From positions 31,306,475-31,370,474 of the forward strand of contig JBANSL010000009.1 in NCBI GenBank assembly GCA_037127255.1: a stretch of 64,000 nt of DNA, given 5' to 3'. A program made the position numbers and the translations under genes. The notes under the pieces are model-generated. The model saw only the letters and a program-made list of their open reading frames with translations, made no database searches and was not told the origin of the DNA. Of the stretch, positions 21,196-31,497 are shown piece by piece; the stretch's first letter is position 1, and each line of letters starts with the position of its first letter. The DNA is from Persicaria tinctoria. Lineage: Eukaryota > Streptophyta > Magnoliopsida > Caryophyllales > Polygonaceae.

Positions 21196-23539
21196 GGAGG
21201 CTCGTGAGGGGGGACGGTACCCTCTGGCCTGTTACGTTCGCCGACCGGGCAGCGGTCAGCCAAATTTCAAAGGAGACGGTACCCGACGTTCCGACAGACA
21301 CAGTCGACGATCTGCTTGCTTCTGTAGAGCGGTACCAGCAGTCGATGGGGACGCCCCCGGCCGACGAGCACGACAGCTTCTGGAAGGGTCTACCAGGTTG
21401 GGATCCTTCTGGCGATGCGATGATGGGGTTGCAGCCTTCTTTAGAGACCGCAGATGTTTTGAGTAGCTGCATTACCGACGTAGTCGCTGAGCGACGGGCC
21501 GACATGGGTAGACCACCTACTCGTGTTCCACCCACCATCTCGGAGGCATCTACTTCAGCCGTTCAGGAGACTTCTACTTCAGCTGTGCCGGAGGCTTCTA
21601 CTTCAGCCGTCCCAAAGGCTTCTACATCCGACACCCACGAGGCCGAGCCTTCGATCTCCTTGACCTCTACAGATGATGTGATCCCTGACGTCGTTGAGGA
21701 GGCTGACGAAGATCAGGAGGGGCAGGCTGAAGGCCAGGGGGTCCCATAGGTAGAGCCCGAGCCCATCCCTGCGCAGGCTGCCGCACCGGCTGTACAAGTC
21801 GACCCTTTATTGCCGCTAGAAGAGCTGCTTGTGTTTTACAGGCATCACCGCGCGTATCAGGTGTGGAGAGATCCTACTATGGAGCTGCCGCTGCTGAAGT
21901 TCCACCACCGGGCGACTCACCTGCAGCCTTTTGAGCGCTACATATTTGAGGGTCCGGGGACCTAGGTGCAGGATCTGATCCCATCCGACATCCCCCAGCT
22001 GAGGTCCCTCCACTAGGAGTGTGTCGACGAGTTTACCTGCACAGCCTTCCTGGAGCATTGGCATCCGGAGACCAGCTCCTTCCACTTTTCATGGGGTGAG
22101 ATGACCATCACGCTGTATGATGTTGCATGCCTCATGGGTCTTCCGATGGATAGCCAGCCTTGCATGTCACATCTGCCCACGGGCGCATTGATCCCCACCG
22201 TCGCGGAGTACTACCAGCTCACCCAGCACACTTTGAAGGCATACAGACACACTGGCGGCCCTCCAGTGACTTGGTTGACTGCCCTGTGGCAGCAGAGACA
22301 CGGGCCGCTCGTCGACCCCACCCCCGCTAATGACCCAGAGGCCGCGGCTGATCCTGAGCAGATTTGGCTGCGCACGCATGTGGGAGGGGGTCAGCCCGAG
22401 GATGACCTTGCATAACGTCAGTTTCTGCACAGAGGGTATATGGCCATCGCTCTCGCCGCGACTCTGTTTGTGGACAAGTCGCAGAGCTGGATCCCATCGA
22501 GGATATTCGGCCTTATTTGGGACATCCCGCGTACGGTCACCCTTGCATGGGCTGCAGGTGCTGTCGCATGTCTATAAAGGGGCCTAGGCGAGGCTACCCG
22601 CGCAAGTGCGAAGGGTATAGACAGCTGCACGCCGATCCTACAGGTACGAGACCGTTGAATTAGAGTTTTAGTTAACAAATCTTTATATTATATGCTAACG
22701 ACATACTTTTTTGTGTGAAGGCTTGGATATGGGCGTACTTCCCTCGCTTCCGAGGTGAGTTCTCCAGCGATCCGGCTAGGAAGGATGACCCTCGCTTCTA
22801 CGCGAAGTTCATCTGTCCGAAGGCGCCACAGTGCATGAAGGACGTCGCGAAGCTGAAGAAGGTGCAGGATCTGCGGGACGAGGTAGACCGTCTTACTGTC
22901 GCCGATGTATGTATTCGAGACTCTATCTATATGACTTATATTTCTTAACCGTGAATTACGCCTGTTTTAATTATAGGTCGAGTGGATGCTCTTTGGGCGT
23001 GATCTGGACTTCGACTGCCAGTACCGTCAGTCCACCTATCGGGGCACCATCACCTTTTGCGGGGAGGAGGAGTCGTATATGCCCGATAAATGCCTCCGTC
23101 AGTTCGGACGGGTCCAGGGGATCCCGCAGCCCGTCATAGCGCCGGATTAGGTCTCTCGCGACACCACCCTGAAGAACGCGAGGTACGTGGCCGTGTTTAC
23201 CCAGGGCCACAACAAGTGGCGGGACCTGCAAGACGAGGGTCGCTTCTATAGGCCAGTGTCACTGCAGATTACTTGCCTTGGTACGCGTCGCAGAGCTGGC
23301 CGTACGTGCTGCCGACCACGCCACCCCATCCGGACCCGCCGGCGCCCGTCCATCCGGTCGGCTTGGATCCATGGGTGGACCTCCCTCAGCCTCCAGTCAT
23401 GCCTCCGGCGTTGGCGGCCCGCTTGCATGAGATAGAGGGCTATTGGAGGGCCTTGTCTACCGACCCTCGCCTTGAGGAGCTATTGGACGAGGTGACGGGT
23501 ATTCTGCATGCGGTAGTCAGCAACCCACCTGGACATTGA
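21196..23539 (+). pseudogene. Plant mobile domain (PMD) gene, broken
   Basis: The protein resembles the PMD of MAIN/MAIL1-like proteins and their transposon relatives. An N-terminal low-complexity region has four tandem TSAV repeats (about 21545-21620). The PMD core follows: FHFSWGEMTITLYDVACLMGL at 22085-22150, GYMAIALAATLFVDKS near 22440, and WMLFGRDLDFDCQY to LRQFGRVQGIPQPV at 22980-23130. Likely exons are 21196 to about 22644, 22721-22916 and 22977-23539. In-frame stops lie at 21747, 21963, 22014 and 22413, and others follow, with a frame change near 23260. The domain is known in plant transposons and in domesticated genes of gene silencing; its biochemical role is not settled. Confidence 0.75.
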
Positions 23540-23816
23540 TGTACATTTATACTTTTGCAGTATCTATCTTTATATTATACTTTTATATTACGGATTTTGT
23601 ATATATCTCTATATTTCTATCTCGAGTAGACTCTTCTCATTTCTTCCGAGTCATATTGAACGTAAACATCAAGAACGAAAACGTTAATATGATAAGGTTG
23701 CCCGATAACGAAAACGTGAAGAACGGATGAACATAAAGAACGAAAATGGTTAAGGACGAGTTAGGTTAGTTAGGTTAGTTAGATTTAGGGCTAGGGTTGT
23801 TAGGGTTTAGGGTTAG
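23540..23816. other. Spacer with TTAGGTTAG/TTAGGG-like words
   Basis: No gene. Short repeated TTAGGTTAGT and TAGGGTT words lead into the palindrome and are mirrored beyond its right arm, so the inverted symmetry extends loosely to about 23781-24005. Confidence 0.55.
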
Positions 23817-23966
23817 GTTAAGTCTAGGGTTAGGAAAATGCACGTGGTCAAGAACGTGCTTGCACGTCGTTGACCACGTGATGCACGTCCTTGACGACGT
23901 GCAGTGTGGTCAACGACGTGCTAGCACGTTCTTGACCAAGTGCATTTTCCTAACCCTAGACTTAAC
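23817..23966. repeat. 150-bp near-perfect palindrome
   Basis: The left arm starts GTTAAGTCTAGGGTTAGGAA and the right arm ends with its complement TTCCTAACCCTAGACTTAAC. Over the outer 43 bases I see one mismatch. The inner arms (GCACGTCGTTGACCAC and its inverse) also pair, leaving a loop of about 28 bases that is itself rich in CACGTC/GACGTG. It lies between the PMD gene and the transposase gene. Confidence 0.85.
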
Positions 23967-24005
23967 TTGGCCATACCCTAAAACCCTAGCCAAACCTTAA
24001 ACCCT

Positions 24006-24051
24006 AGCACATCCTTAAGGACGTGCACGCACGTCGTAAAGTACGTGCACT
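24006..24051. repeat. 22-bp repeat copy 2 and CACGTC array
   Basis: 24006-24027 equals 19959-19980. Further ACGTGC/GCACGT words continue to 24051, just before the transposase reading frame. Confidence 0.75.
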
Positions 24052-24056
24052 TCCGC

Positions 24057-26978
24057 ATACCTTTAATGCAACAGTACCTATTTGAAGCGAAGGGGGACAA
24101 CTTGATTCCGCACTCCAAAAAAAAGTCCGATTTGTTTCGATATATTCCTTCACCGTTAGAATCGTTATGGCCGAGCCGCAAAGCAATCGTCGTTTCCAAG
24201 TTTGCTAGGTACGGATACGTTTCGTATAGTGAATATATTTCGTATTCCTCCCATTTTGTTCATATTTTCACTAATGTTATTACAGTCTCGAGACTTTACG
24301 TCTGAGTTCTCGGACCCAAGGGTTTGGAATGACCGTGACGAAATGGTTACGCATTTCAAGGACTTGGGTCGGAGACACTGCATGATTTTAGTAATCAAGC
24401 GGTCTTGGACCGGGGCGTCGAACCGTCCAGGCGGGGTTCTCCTTGCTTGCGAGCAGTATGGGGAGTAATGACCACGCGGGAGGAAGCTCTGAAGCACGCA
24501 ATCGAAGATAAACGGTTGTCCATTCTCTCTACACGGGCATGAAGCTTCGCCGGGTCACTGGGTTGTGACGGTAACCCACTGTATTCATAACCACGGGCTT
24601 TCCACGAGCTTGAAGGGTCACGCCATCGCCGAACAGATGACAGAGGGGGAAAAGAAGATGACTAGGTGGATGAAGGAAATTGGCACTCCTCCAAAATCCA
24701 TTGGGTACGGATTGAGGCAGTTGGATGAGACCAGCGTCACGTCAAGGAAGAGCCTTATCAACACGCTCACCATGATGGTCGCCAAAGAAAGAGGTAGTCG
24801 GACGATGACCCAGGATACCTTGCACCATCTGCGGGAAAGAGGGTACTACTACGACTTCAGACGACAACGTCTTGAGCGACCTCTTCCTGGCGCATCCCGA
24901 TGGGACACGCCTTCTCCGAAGGTTCCATTACATCATCGTAATGGACAACACGTACAAAACAAATGAGTAAGTTACTTAATTACGATTACATTATTGCACA
25001 TATAGCCAATTATAAAGTATTTTATATGTAATATATTTACACTTGCAGATATGGGATTCCATTGTGCGAGGTGGTCGGGTTCACACCCTCAGGCAATACT
25101 TACTGCATCGCCTATGCCTTCATGTCGCAAGAGAACGAAGACACATACGCCTGGGTGTTGCGACAGCTTCAGATCTTGCTTGGGACGGTTCAGCCTCAAG
25201 CTATCATGACTGATCGGGAGTTAGGTCTCTTGGCGGCGCTGAATGTTGTCTTCCCCGACGTCCAACATCTCCTTTGCTGGTTACACGTGACGAGAAGATG
25301 CGAGGAAGCTGCTCTGAAGATCACAAAGAATTTAAACCACGATGGCATCTTTAAGGGCCACTGTTGGGGGTTGTTCGAATCGAGGTCGGAGGAATCATTC
25401 AACCGCCGTCGTCGGGCGCTACACGCTGCATGGAACCCATTCCTAGGTTTGGCTTCCATACAGCAGGAGCATCGTACGATGCTACGTAGATAATGTCTTC
25501 CATCTCGGCACCCGTACGACAAACAGGTACAACCTTACTTCATATCTCCCATTACAATATGATATAACATCGAATATTTAATGGTATGCACTTCAATGTG
25601 TACATAATTGAGGGTCAACACAAGATTCTGAAGGATGCACTGCACTCATCGACTGGTGACTTTCGCATCGTGATTGATGCAATCCATAGAGTCAACGATT
25701 GTCAACTGCATAAGCTGCAAACTGCTTTGGAGATCGACCGCTTCAAATGGCCAACAGCAGCGTATAAAGTCAACCTTTTTGATGAGGTAAAGACTTTAAT
25801 CTCCAAAAAGTGCTTCGATTATCTGTACAAGATGTGGCAGGATGTCGTGAACCAAAAGGTTCCTCCAGTATGCACGGACCGACATTGGAGGGTTTGTTAC
25901 GGGATCCCTTGTGTCCATGAGACTCGGGCATACGTCAACTCCGGTACTCCGATACCCGCCGAGGACATCCACCCGTTCTGGATGGATTTGTCGTGGACCG
26001 ACATCGACGACACCCCACTGTCGTATGAGCTGTCATCTTCATACACGGCTTCCAACGATGTATGCGAGGATGAGCTGCACCCACCCTCATCAGCAAGCGT
26101 CCGAAGGAAAGGGAGGCCTCGGGGGTCGAGGAATGCCTGCAGAACCAACTCGTTGCCATACGAGGAGGTAAGGGAAAGGTTTGAGAGAGAAGAAGCGCGC
26201 GCTGCTCGAAATGCTGCTTGGCATCGTCCACAAGCGACTTCAGCTCGACGTGGACGTGATGATGTGTTCGGAGGGTTCAACTGGGGTCGAAACAACGTTG
26301 ATCCCTTCATGCTCGGTCATATTGAGACGGTGAGGGACACTATTGGAGATGGTCATTGTGGCTACCGTGCTTTGGCGGCTTTGACATCACTGATCGGCGA
26401 GACTGCTTTACCGGAACTCAAAACGTTACTATGCAATCACTTGGAGGATCACGCCGATCTATACGCCGGTTGTTATACGGTAGGGTACCCATTGCAGCAG
26501 TTCGTCGACTACCAGAGATGGGCAGGAGTTGTGCATGGTGATAGGAGACGGTGGATAGAGCTACCCATTATGGGCTTAGTATTTGCAACGGTATATCAGA
26601 TTCCTCTCGTCGTCCTAGCTTGGCATCATCCGTTCACATGTCTCCCCATGACCTCGCTCACACCTGCTAACAACCCTCAATCAGCAACCCTTGGTGTAGC
26701 CTGCATCGGAAACCAAGACCATTTTGCCGCGGTACGACTTCAAATGTCTTTTTTTTATTACCTATTCATTCTTTTCATATATATGTCAATACTCTAACTA
26801 TAATTTTCCGTTCTCATAGATCTGGTTGCGTCCTAACGCTCCTCTTTCGCCGCCTCCGCCAGAATGGGTCGCACATCATCACCCGATCGTCGAAGGATGG
26901 GATGCTCCGTTTCAAGCTCAGATTGAGAGATTTCGAGCCTTACGTGTCGAGTCCGGTCGCCCTTTACTATTTTCCTAG
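24057..26978 (+). pseudogene. MULE transposase with SWIM-like motif and OTU protease domain
   Basis: Inferred exons: to 24208, 24296-24966, 25049 to about 25525, about 25576-26731, 26820-26978, all with GT-AG borders. Order: a FAR1/MULE-type N-terminal region with CPFSLHG and HNHGLS (near 24520-24620); the DDE domain with VMDNTYKTN at the 24966 junction, LCEVVGFTPSGN and MTDRELGLLAAL (25060-25240); a SWIM-like CYGIPCVH (25900); a basic linker; then an OTU-like domain from 26320 with catalytic GDGHCGYRAL and the His of NQDHFAAV, all present. The last exon ends RPLLFS-stop at 26978. Stops near 24465-24510, a frameshift near 24850 and a stop at 25493 disable the N-terminal part, while the OTU part is open. 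Confidence 0.8.
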
Positions 26979-27299
26979 ATTTTATTCCACCAGTTTATTA
27001 AATTTATGGATGTAAACTTTTTTTTCCGTTCCTTATAACATTATTCGCATATTATCCGAATGAAAATCTTAACAATTATTGGTTTCCCTTTAATTTTTGT
27101 AATCAACAATACAAACCCTCGGAAAACCTAAACCCTAAACCCTAAACGCGAAACCTTAACTAGGGTTTGCACGTCCTTACCGACGTGCATATATTGCACG
27201 TCCTTAAGCATGCACGTTGTTAAGGACGTGCAAATCCTTAATCCGGATTTTGCGGTGTATATAGTGACACCCTAAATGTATTATTTGTTTATATAATGT
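26979..27299. repeat. 3' untranslated/subterminal part with CACGTCC repeats
   Basis: AT-rich at first. A short AAACCCTAAACCCTAAA run lies at about 27125-27145. The inverted words GCACGTCCTTA and TTAAGGACGTGC at 27168-27235 repeat the motif found at 19959 and 23820-24050. Confidence 0.6.
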
Positions 27300-27416
27300 G
27301 CGGGACGGAACGGGATTTGCGGGATAAGATATTCTCATCTCGCATCCCGTCCCGCATGATTTTACGGGACGAGACCAGGACGAGCCCGGGATTTGCGGGA
27401 TTTGTGCCCACCCCTA
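27300..27416 (-). repeat. Right terminal inverted repeat of the 7.9-kb element
   Basis: Reverse complement starts TAGGGGTGGGCACAAATCCC and shares CGTCCTG, CGTCCCGT and TGCGGGACGG blocks with the left end. Confidence 0.7.
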
Positions 27417-27425
27417 GTTTTTACT

Positions 27426-27543
27426 ATTTTATGTTTCTATAGTTCTTCTTTACCTATAAGATTTGTATTATATGTTTTAGGCGATTTTCGCCTGCCGACT
27501 TATCTCGAATCCGGCTCGTCTGATATCGAATCTTTACATAATC

Positions 27544-27571
<28 letters not shown>
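27426..27571 (+). mobile_element. LINE 3' end with long poly(A), right half of the split LINE
   Basis: The sequence ends with ...CGAATCTTTACATAATC followed by about 28 A residues (27544-27571), typical of a LINE 3' end. Together with the RNase H remnant at 19261-19503 it forms one LINE tail interrupted by the 7.9-kb transposon. The tail ends about 410 bp before the HY5-type start codon. Confidence 0.65.
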
Positions 27572-27574
<3 letters not shown>

Positions 27575-27983
27575 CCAAGACAATACTATCGACATGTTGG
27601 ACCCATAAAGTTCTGGCCGGCCCAGAATCCTGTTTAAAGTTTGGGTTCTCTCTTTATGAGGGCCTATATACAATTTGAGTTACCTTGCACAGAGATCTCA
27701 TCATCATCCACACATTTCCCCACCGTCCCAAGATCTAACGGTTCTAAATTATCCACGACTGACCTCCCGCGGCCTTTGATTATACCACATATATATGGCT
27801 CTCAAGGCTTCCACGTCTTCAGCATCTCCACCGTTCATCTGAAGACAAATCCTACGGCTGATATCCGCCCACGGTTTTATTCAGCTTGCTCATCTGCTAG
27901 CTTGTTCGGGGCTGGAGACTTTGGAGATAATCGCGCGCTATCTTGATCTCTCCTTAGAATCAAGGATTTGATTTTTATGCGAA
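27572..27983 (+). promoter_or_regulatory. Presumed promoter and 5'UTR of the HY5-type gene
   Basis: A TATA-like CTATATA at 27664-27670 lies 314 bp upstream of the ATG. A pyrimidine-rich leader follows. Upstream ATGs exist: 27795-27842 encodes a 15-codon uORF (MALKASTSSASPPFI), and 27977-28039 encodes a 20-codon uORF in another frame that overlaps the main start by starting 7 nt before it. A leader intron cannot be excluded. The transcription start is inferred, not seen. Confidence 0.5.
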
Positions 27984-29997
27984 ATGCAGGATCAAGCGAC
28001 TGCCACAAGTTCCGTCCCGGCGAATTCTCTGCCTTCTAGTAGCGAGAGGTCTTCGAGCTCAGCTCTCCATATCGAAGTAAAAGAAGGTGAGATCAAGCTC
28101 AAACTTCTCTGAATTTGAATAATCTGTCGTATTTGCATCAGTTTTTGCGAATTTTGTTTGGATTAGCATCGACTGAATTTGCATTGAATGTGATAAGTTC
28201 TAACTGAGGCGTTTGAAGTTGGTTTCTTCTTCGATTTGGTGCGTCTGGACTGCAAATGTCAAATTAGGTGATATTTGAATCTATTTGCATCAGCAATCAC
28301 TAAAATATAAAATTTGTGGTTGAGTTTTGTCGATCCAGCGTACTTTTCTTTTCACTGATCTGGGTTAGGTTAGTGATGATTGGAGGATTTGGATCTGCTT
28401 CCAACATGTCAAGTTGATAATTGGTTGTTAACTGAATCTCTTTGCATCAACAAGCATTAGAACTTATTACATTGGTTGAATTTACTCGAGACTATTTCAT
28501 TTTTACAATGAAAAGAAGTATCTTGTTTTGGTATCAATTTTCACTTTTTTTGTAAATCAAGGAGTGGAGAGTGACGATGAGATCGGAAGAGTGCCGGAGA
28601 TGGGCGTCGAATCAGGCGGCGCCTTTGCTTATGGTAGAGATCCAAACTCCAACGCTGGTCCAGACCGGTCCCACCAAGCTTCCGGTGAAAGCCAGAGGAA
28701 GAGGGGCAGGAATCCAGCTGATAAAGAAAGCAAGCGTTTGAAAAGGTATTATATTTTGGTTCATTAGCTTTGGTGGTGATTGGTGAGGGTGATGGTATGT
28801 ATTATGGTAATTTTTATGGCTGTTTTGGGACAGATTATTGAGGAATAGAGTATCTGCACAGCAGGCGAGAGAGAGAAAGAAAATGTACATGACGGAGCTG
28901 GAGGACCGAGTGAAGGACTTGGAGAAGAAGAACTCTGAGTTGGAGGAGAGGCTCTCCACCTTGCAGAATGAAAATCAGATGCTTAGACATGTATGTCCAT
29001 CTGTCTTCATCATATTCACTACACTCTTTTTCTTATCTATGTTGCAAATGGATATGGAAATTAGAAATGGAAATGATACTTCTTGGGTCATGGTCTTGGT
29101 CATGCTTTTATGTTTCTAGATTTCTATGGGATCTAATACATTTGATATAAATGCATGAATCCCGTTTAGTTTATCAGGAAAAGGAAAATTTATCATGTCT
29201 TTCAAGTTTCAACTTTGTATTGTAACGATAAGGCAACTTAGCCTAGCTTGCCTAGTAAACTAGAGATCGACTGCAAGATGATAACTTGGTATCCTTCTCT
29301 CCGAGTTGTTGTAATTGTTTGACTTTGTTTGCGTAGAAATTCATTATTCATTTTCGACACCCATTGTTTCTCATCAGTTCATTTCCAGCTTATTTCATTT
29401 CCTAATTCCTCACAACTTATTATTGTAATCATTCCATTAACTCCTAAGAAATCAGCACATCACGCCAAACGAATCCATAGTTCCTTCTTTGTTTCTCCAA
29501 ATTGGAGAAACAAATGATTGGCAGTATTCTTCATATTGATTCCTGGATAAACTGGGAAAAAAATGAAAAATAAATGATTGGCAGCTAGCTATTGTTTTAT
29601 TGCAGGAGAGGGTCATAAGTTTTCTCTGTATTAATGTCAAGGACCCAGCTATGCGTTAATTGGGTTGATGGAAGATAAAGAGGATGTTCTATTATCAATT
29701 ATGATGTTTTTCTGCTTTGAAATCTGCTCTATTCCTATAGTCATAGTGTGATATTATAATCGCATTCTTGTCATTCTTTATTTGCTTCGTGTTTGTGTTG
29801 GTTACTTTTGTATTTAGTGCCCAGAGAAAGACAATCACATCATTCTCATTTTAATTGGGTTGCATAGCATGTGTTAAATTTTATGTTGGAGCTCTCTGCA
29901 TTGGCTTAACATTGAAATTATGGTATGGGTGCAGATACTAAAGAACACGACAGCAGGCAGGCGAGGCACTAGCTCGAATGGAGATGGATCCCTATGA
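27984..29997 (+). CDS. HY5: HY5-type bZIP transcription factor, 4 exons, intact
   Basis: Nuclear bZIP factor that binds ACGT-core elements and promotes light-regulated development in the known family. Exons 27984-28086, 28562-28745, 28834-28990 and 29935-29997, all GT-AG, join in frame to 168 aa, the same length as Arabidopsis HY5. Visible features: N-terminal [15 protein letters not shown] as in HY5; the acidic COP1-binding type motif [13 protein letters not shown] at residues 37-49; the basic region 80-112 with N100-x7-R108; and a leucine zipper with Leu at 118, 125, 132, 139 and 146. The C-terminus is [19 protein letters not shown] at 111-115 replaces the common KKAYL. No lesion is seen. 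It is the only host gene in a TE-filled window. HYH is the alternative, but HYH proteins differ in the N-terminus, so HY5 is favoured. Confidence 0.95.
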
Positions 29998-30325
29998 CGA
30001 GCAGACAATGAATAGAGGGTAAACCCTAAGATTTCTCAAGTAAAGTGTGTTCAGTTACTTCAAAATCAGGATTAGGAAAACGATTATGACACTAAGCATT
30101 GTCAAGTTTTGCTTAAGCGATGGAACTTGGTTCATCTCTAACTTCTCAATTCTCAAGACTCAAATCATGGAGTTGGATTCTTCATCAACTCGCATTTTCA
30201 CATAAGTACATATATCAATGTAATGAATGTGAAATTATTCTGTTGGGTTACATTGTTATATAGATCTATTTTTTCCGCGGTTTTCTTGATGTGGGGGTAC
30301 TAAAGGCCAACCCAAAACCTCATTG
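29998..30325 (+). other. Presumed 3'UTR and downstream sequence of the HY5-type gene
   Basis: AT-rich, with a run such as TCAATGTAATGAATGTG near 30215 that could act in 3' end formation. No other gene is seen before the TRIM element. Confidence 0.45.
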
Positions 30326-30330
30326 TATAT

Positions 30331-30914
30331 CGTAGAGAATATAAAAGTTAAAGTTGTGGGATAGATCCAACATTGATTAAAAATGGAATCCAAGCCTTAC
30401 ATATAAGTCGGTGGGCTACCCCACCTAATACCAATTGGTTTTAGGATGGAACCCCACTCGCTTTGTGTGCTCGGCTTGGTTGGTGCGCGTATTGCGCTTG
30501 GGCGTTGTGTGGCCCCCCCACGTCGTATATTACCCACCGTTATTTAACATGGTATCAGAGCTGAGGTTCGGCTATGTGCGGTGTGGTTTGGATTCCTGGT
30601 GTAATTGGCTGGCCGGCCTTAAAAGGCTTAAGTCGTCAAGTGCAACTGACAGTAATGCGTGGCCAGGCAGTTGCACTTGAGGGGGGTGTGGGGGGTGTGT
30701 TGAGAATATAAAAGTTGAAGTTGTGGGATAGATCCCACATTGATTAAAAATGGAATCCAGGCCTTGCATATAAGCCGGTGGGCTACCCCACCTAATACCA
30801 ATTGGTTTTAGGATGGAACCCCACTCGGTTTGTGTGCTCGGCTTGGTTGGTGCGCGTATTGCGCTTGGGCGTGCGTGGCCCCCCACGTCGGAGATCACCC
30901 ACCGTTATTTAACA
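30331..30914 (+). mobile_element. TRIM retrotransposon (TRIM-1), 584 bp
   Basis: Terminal-repeat retrotransposon in miniature. Two direct LTRs (30331-30549 and 30698-30914, very similar, ending TTATTTAACA) enclose about 150 bp. The primer-binding site TGGTATCAGAGC at 30550-30561, complementary to initiator Met tRNA, abuts the left LTR. The polypurine tract GAGGGGGGTGTGGGGGG-like (30679-30697) abuts the right LTR. The target duplication TATAT lies at 30326-30330 and 30915-30919. No coding capacity. It lies 330 bp downstream of the HY5-type stop codon. Confidence 0.92.
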
Positions 30915-30919
30915 TATAT

Positions 30920-31263
30920 GTTGTTTGCTTTCTATCTTATTTAGCAGTCAAACAATGTAGACTTGTATTCCATGGCTGATAACTTATATGAATGTGACCG
31001 ATGGAGTTTTCGTTTTTTTAATCATATTTGATTCTTTAAATTAAGTTGAAGTTCTTATTTTAAAACTTTCATCATAATTTATTAAAAATAAATTCATGGC
31101 CAAATGGCATAAAATCACTCTTTATTCACTCCTATTCTCAACTAATCAAACCTTATTAAAAAAATTTCACTTAACCACCCCTTATAGCATATCTATTACA
31201 AATAACCATCTATTTTCTCTTTTTTTTCTATTTAAAAGACCAAATTACCCTGAAATTTAATTA
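30920..31263. other. AT-rich intergenic stretch
   Basis: No gene or clear repeat boundary seen. Confidence 0.5.
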
Positions 31264-31495
31264 CTACTTCCATTCAGAAAAAAACAAACCATTTTTTATT
31301 CACGCAGACTTTTTTAGGCTATAAAAATGATATAAAATATCACTTTTTAATATTTTTTTTAACTTTTGTACTTATTAAAGTATATAAAATTATTTTAAAA
31401 ATTTATAAAAAAAATTGGATATTTTATATAGTTTTTTATCATCCAAAAAACGTGTGCGTAAATAGTAAATTACACGTTTTGCCGAACGGAGAGAG
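31264..31495. mobile_element. Stowaway-like MITE, 232 bp
   Basis: Begins CTACTTCCATTC and ends GAACGGAGAGAG, an imperfect inverted repeat close to the CTCCCTCCGT terminus of Stowaway MITEs. It is flanked by TA on both sides. The inverted similarity continues inward over most of the element, so it can form a long hairpin. Confidence 0.7.
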
Positions 31496-31497
31496 TA

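Larger units (their letters stand above)
19513..27416 (+). mobile_element. 7.9-kb TIR transposon with PMD and transposase-OTU genes
   Basis: The outer ends are AGGGGTGGGC and, inverted, TAGGGGTGGGC, continuing as degenerate GGGACGGG-rich inverted repeats of about 100 bp. The 8-9 bp duplication and the Mutator-type (MULE) transposase inside favour a Mutator-like element, although a TAGGG terminus with an 8-bp duplication would also fit hAT. Inside are a PMD-type gene (21196-23539), a large palindrome (23817-23966) and a transposase-OTU gene (about 24057-26978), both on the plus strand and both broken. The element inserted into the tail of a LINE. Confidence 0.75.

Noticed and set aside
21204..21749. 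181-codon frame as a separate gene
   Set aside because: It continues in frame past its stop into the PMD domain, so it is the N-terminal part of the broken PMD gene.
26310..26978. OTU domain as a host deubiquitinase gene
   Set aside because: It continues the reading frame of the transposase C-terminus, lies inside the TIRs and has no own start or promoter.
27120..27150. Telomere-like AAACCCTAAACCCTAAA
   Set aside because: Only two to three units, inside the transposon and beside similar TTAGGTTAG words at 23.76 kb. Too short for an interstitial telomere.
27641..27946. 101-codon frame upstream of HY5
   Set aside because: It lacks an ATG start (opens with TTG), overlaps the presumed TATA region and resembles no protein.
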